Below are positions 6,954 through 8,095 of a DNA stretch of 8,095 nucleotides, piece by piece (within the stretch, counting starts at the first letter, position 1; every line of letters begins with the position of its first letter). The position numbers and the translations under genes are program-made. A model generated the notes under the pieces. That model was not told where the DNA came from. It saw only the letters and a program-made list of their open reading frames with translations, and searched no databases. This DNA is from Frankiaceae bacterium (GTDB lineage Bacteria > Actinomycetota > Actinomycetes > JADGOU01). Location of the stretch: assembly GCA_017882835.1 (NCBI GenBank), contig JADGOU010000121.1, positions 1 through 8,095 of the forward strand, read 5' to 3'.

Positions 6954-6992
6954 GGAGTCCGACCGGCGGGGGCGCCTGGACGGCGGGACTCC
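6954..6992. other. Longer imperfect inverted repeat
   Basis: GGAGTCC (6954-6960) pairs with GGACTCC (6986-6992). Inside it, CCG (6963-6965) can pair with CGG (6981-6983) across a 2x2 internal loop. This is the largest foldable element of the gene-poor region. Its function is unknown and I match it to no RNA family. Confidence 0.35.
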
Positions 6993-7002
6993 GGCAGGAC
7001 CC

Positions 7003-7018
7003 GAGAGCAGGAGAGCAG
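7003..7018. repeat. 8-bp tandem duplication GAGAGCAG x2
   Basis: Two perfect adjacent copies (7003-7010, 7011-7018) in non-coding sequence, about 110 bases from the other 8-bp duplication. Confidence 0.75.
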
Positions 7019-7233
7019 AAGTGTGGTGGGTGGGAAAACCCGGTATGGAGCAAACCGTCACCAAGCCTCTCTTGGGTAGCGAGTCGCACGCGGATGTCAT
7101 CGGACCGTCCCACCGGCCTTGAAGCGGAATGGGGCGCCGCTATCGGCCGCCAGGCCACCCTCGCTGCCAGTCGCGACTTGCAGTCGGTCTCTTTCGACTT
7201 TCTGCAGCGGTAGCCTTCCCAACCGAATTGTGG

Positions 7234-7248
7234 GTACAGTGTGCGTAC
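7234..7248 (+). promoter_or_regulatory. Candidate promoter/operator of the toxin-antitoxin operon
   Basis: Two GTAC half-sites (7234-7237 and 7245-7248) are spaced 11 bases apart, about one helical turn, and centred 30 bases before the antitoxin ATG. TACAGT (7235-7240) fits the TANNNT -10 pattern, but no good -35 lies upstream. Ribbon-helix-helix antitoxins of this type are known to repress their own operon with the toxin as co-repressor, so a dyad here is expected. The exact site is inferred. Confidence 0.3.
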
Positions 7249-7271
7249 GAGCTAGTCACGAGGAGCGAGAC

Positions 7272-7571
7272 ATGGCCGCAGCAGCCGAGACCCGCAGTTC
7301 TCGGGAGGCCCGCATCAACGTGCGAGCCAGCGCCCGCCAAGAGCAGATCATCAAGGCTGCCGCAGCAGCCACCGACAAGACCGTCACCGAGTTCGTGTTG
7401 GGCACAGCCGTAACTCAGGCCGAAAAGGTCCTGGCCGACCGCCGTTACTTCCTCGCCGACGACGAGCAATGGGCGGCTCTTGACGAGCTCCTATCCCGGC
7501 CTGTGCCCACCATGCCCAAGCTCGCCGCTCTGCTCGCCGCCCCAGACTTCTTCGCCGACCCGCCGCAGTAG
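7272..7571 (+). CDS. DUF1778-type ribbon-helix-helix antitoxin
   Basis: This 99-residue protein is the likely antitoxin of a type II module. The N-terminal half fits a ribbon-helix-helix DNA-binding domain: a beta strand ARINVRAS (13-20), helix A around QEQIIKAAAAAT (23-34), a turn at DKT and helix B from VTEFVLGTAVTQAEKVL (38-54). This is the standard DUF1778 layout, in which the strand contacts operator DNA as a dimer. The C-terminal part (RRYFLADDEQWAALDELLSRP, 57-77, then an unstructured tail to 99) is typical of the toxin-wrapping arm. The start ATG 7272-7274 has a good AGGAG (7261-7265) 6 bases upstream. The stop lies 4 bases before the toxin start. Autoregulation with the toxin is expected from the family. 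Homologues include TacA, AtaR and KacA. Confidence 0.9.
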   Translation: MAAAAETRSSREARINVRASARQEQIIKAAAAATDKTVTEFVLGTAVTQAEKVLADRRYFLADDEQWAALDELLSRPVPTMPKLAALLAAPDFFADPPQ

Positions 7572-7575
7572 CCCC

Positions 7576-8094
7576 ATGGGCCACTTTTCGAGTCCAGTAC
7601 GCCTGGAGAGGGCACACGTCCGGGAGGGGTTTGACAGCGGCGCGGTCGAGTTGGACGACTGGCTGGTGAGGTTCGCGTGGGAGAACCAGCGCGCGAACAA
7701 CGTCACCACGTTCGTGAGTACGGTTGGCGGTCGCGTGGCTGGCTACTACGCGTTGACGGTGGCAAGCATCGCGAAGGCGAACGCCCCGGACGTCCTTTCT
7801 AAGGGTTCGCCGCAGCAGATCGGTTGTGCCCTGCTCGCGCGCTTGGCGGTGGACAGGTCGTTTCAGGGCGCGGGGCTAGGGACAGCGTTGCTGACGGACT
7901 GCTTTCGGCGAGCCGCACAGTTGTCCACGGAGATCGGGCTAAAGGCTCTCCTGGTGCACTGCCGGGACGTGGCGGCCCGGGACTTCTACCTGCCTAAGGC
8001 TGACTTTCACGCCTCACCGGTCGAAGATCTTCAGTTGTTACTGCCGATGAAGTGGATCATCGCCCAGATGCAACCAGGCCAGCCTCTCGGTTGA
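7576..8094 (+). CDS. GNAT acetyltransferase toxin (TacT/AtaT/KacT-like)
   Basis: The 172-residue product matches GNAT toxins paired with DUF1778 antitoxins. Known members acetylate the amino group of charged tRNAs and stop translation. Visible features are FDSGAVELDDWL (19-30), TTFVSTVGGRVAGYYAL (44-60), LLARLAVDRSFQGAGLGTALL (87-107) with the acetyl-CoA P-loop Q97-G-A-G-L-G102, LKALLVHCRDVAARDFY (122-138) with the presumed catalytic Tyr138, and the ending LLLPMKW. The usual F-Y-x3-G-F after the tyrosine is here FYLPKADF, so the glycine is replaced. ATG 7576-7578 is only 4 bases after the antitoxin stop and has no Shine-Dalgarno, so it is probably coupled. Codon use is looser than in the pur genes, with several TTT, CTA and TTG codons and one TTA at codon 155, which suggests transfer. 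The gene looks intact. Confidence 0.9.
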   Translation: MGHFSSPVRLERAHVREGFDSGAVELDDWLVRFAWENQRANNVTTFVSTVGGRVAGYYALTVASIAKANAPDVLSKGSPQQIGCALLARLAVDRSFQGAGLGTALLTDCFRRAAQLSTEIGLKALLVHCRDVAARDFYLPKADFHASPVEDLQLLLPMKWIIAQMQPGQPLG

Positions 8095-8095
8095 G

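Larger units (their letters stand above)
6803..7271. other. Divergent gene-poor region between the purine genes and the toxin-antitoxin module
   Basis: No gene can be supported in these 469 bases. Open frames on both strands give low-complexity, Ser/Arg/Pro-rich products without recognisable motifs. I looked for tRNA features, RNase P and tmRNA cores and common riboswitch motifs and found none convincing. What is present: a 14-bp palindrome (6820-6833), hairpins at 6917-6934 and 6954-6992, two 8-bp tandem duplications (6884-6899 and 7003-7018), and a possible promoter and operator before the antitoxin (7234-7248). The purine promoter presumably lies here on the minus strand, but no clear -35/-10 pair stands out. 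Confidence 0.6.

Noticed and set aside
6883..7158. Minus-strand frame of 91 codons upstream of purQ
   Set aside because: The product is low-complexity with scattered Pro, Ser and Arg, has no family resemblance and is not PurS.
6788..7213. Open plus-strand frame of 141 codons in the gene-poor region
   Set aside because: It runs antisense over the coding-like frame before purQ, has no recognisable motif and looks like chance openness in GC-rich DNA.
6803..7271. tRNA, RNase P RNA, tmRNA or riboswitch
   Set aside because: No T-arm/anticodon-arm layout and no conserved cores of these RNAs could be found on either strand.
1..8095. CRISPR array, insertion sequence or attachment site
   Set aside because: No regularly spaced repeats, transposase motifs or terminal inverted repeats with target duplications are visible.

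Overview
This is a high-GC window whose gene content points to an actinobacterium. The evidence is strong G/C preference at third codon positions, frequent GTG starts, a four-cysteine PurF of the iron-sulfur type very close to actinobacterial PurF, and a mycothiol-dependent maleylpyruvate-isomerase-type gene between purL and purF. That gene family and mycothiol are typical of Actinobacteria. The genus cannot be fixed from this window.

Bases 1-6637 hold a minus-strand run of de novo purine biosynthesis genes, transcribed from right to left: purQ, purL, a maleylpyruvate isomerase/SCP-like gene, a possible 47-codon ORF, purF, and purM, which is cut by the left window edge. purQ/purL and purF/purM each overlap in a GTGA (stop TGA inside start GTG), which indicates translational coupling. 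Together they supply three enzymes of the route to AIR: PurF makes phosphoribosylamine, PurQ+PurL convert FGAR to FGAM, and PurM closes the ring to AIR. PurS, the small third subunit normally encoded just upstream of purQ, is not found in this window.

Bases 6638-7271 are a gene-poor, divergent region. Next to purQ lies a coding-like 55-codon frame that runs in frame into purQ. Beyond it are several short inverted repeats and two 8-bp tandem duplications. I recognise no RNA gene or riboswitch there.

Bases 7272-8094, on the plus strand, encode a two-gene toxin-antitoxin module: a DUF1778 ribbon-helix-helix antitoxin followed after 4 bp by a GNAT acetyltransferase toxin of the TacT/AtaT/KacT type. 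Its codon use is looser than that of the pur genes, including a TTA leucine codon, which fits an acquired accessory module. The absence of purS and the presence of this module together suggest a rearrangement breakpoint just upstream of purQ. I see no convincing wholly new system. The most interesting spot is the 6638-7271 junction.
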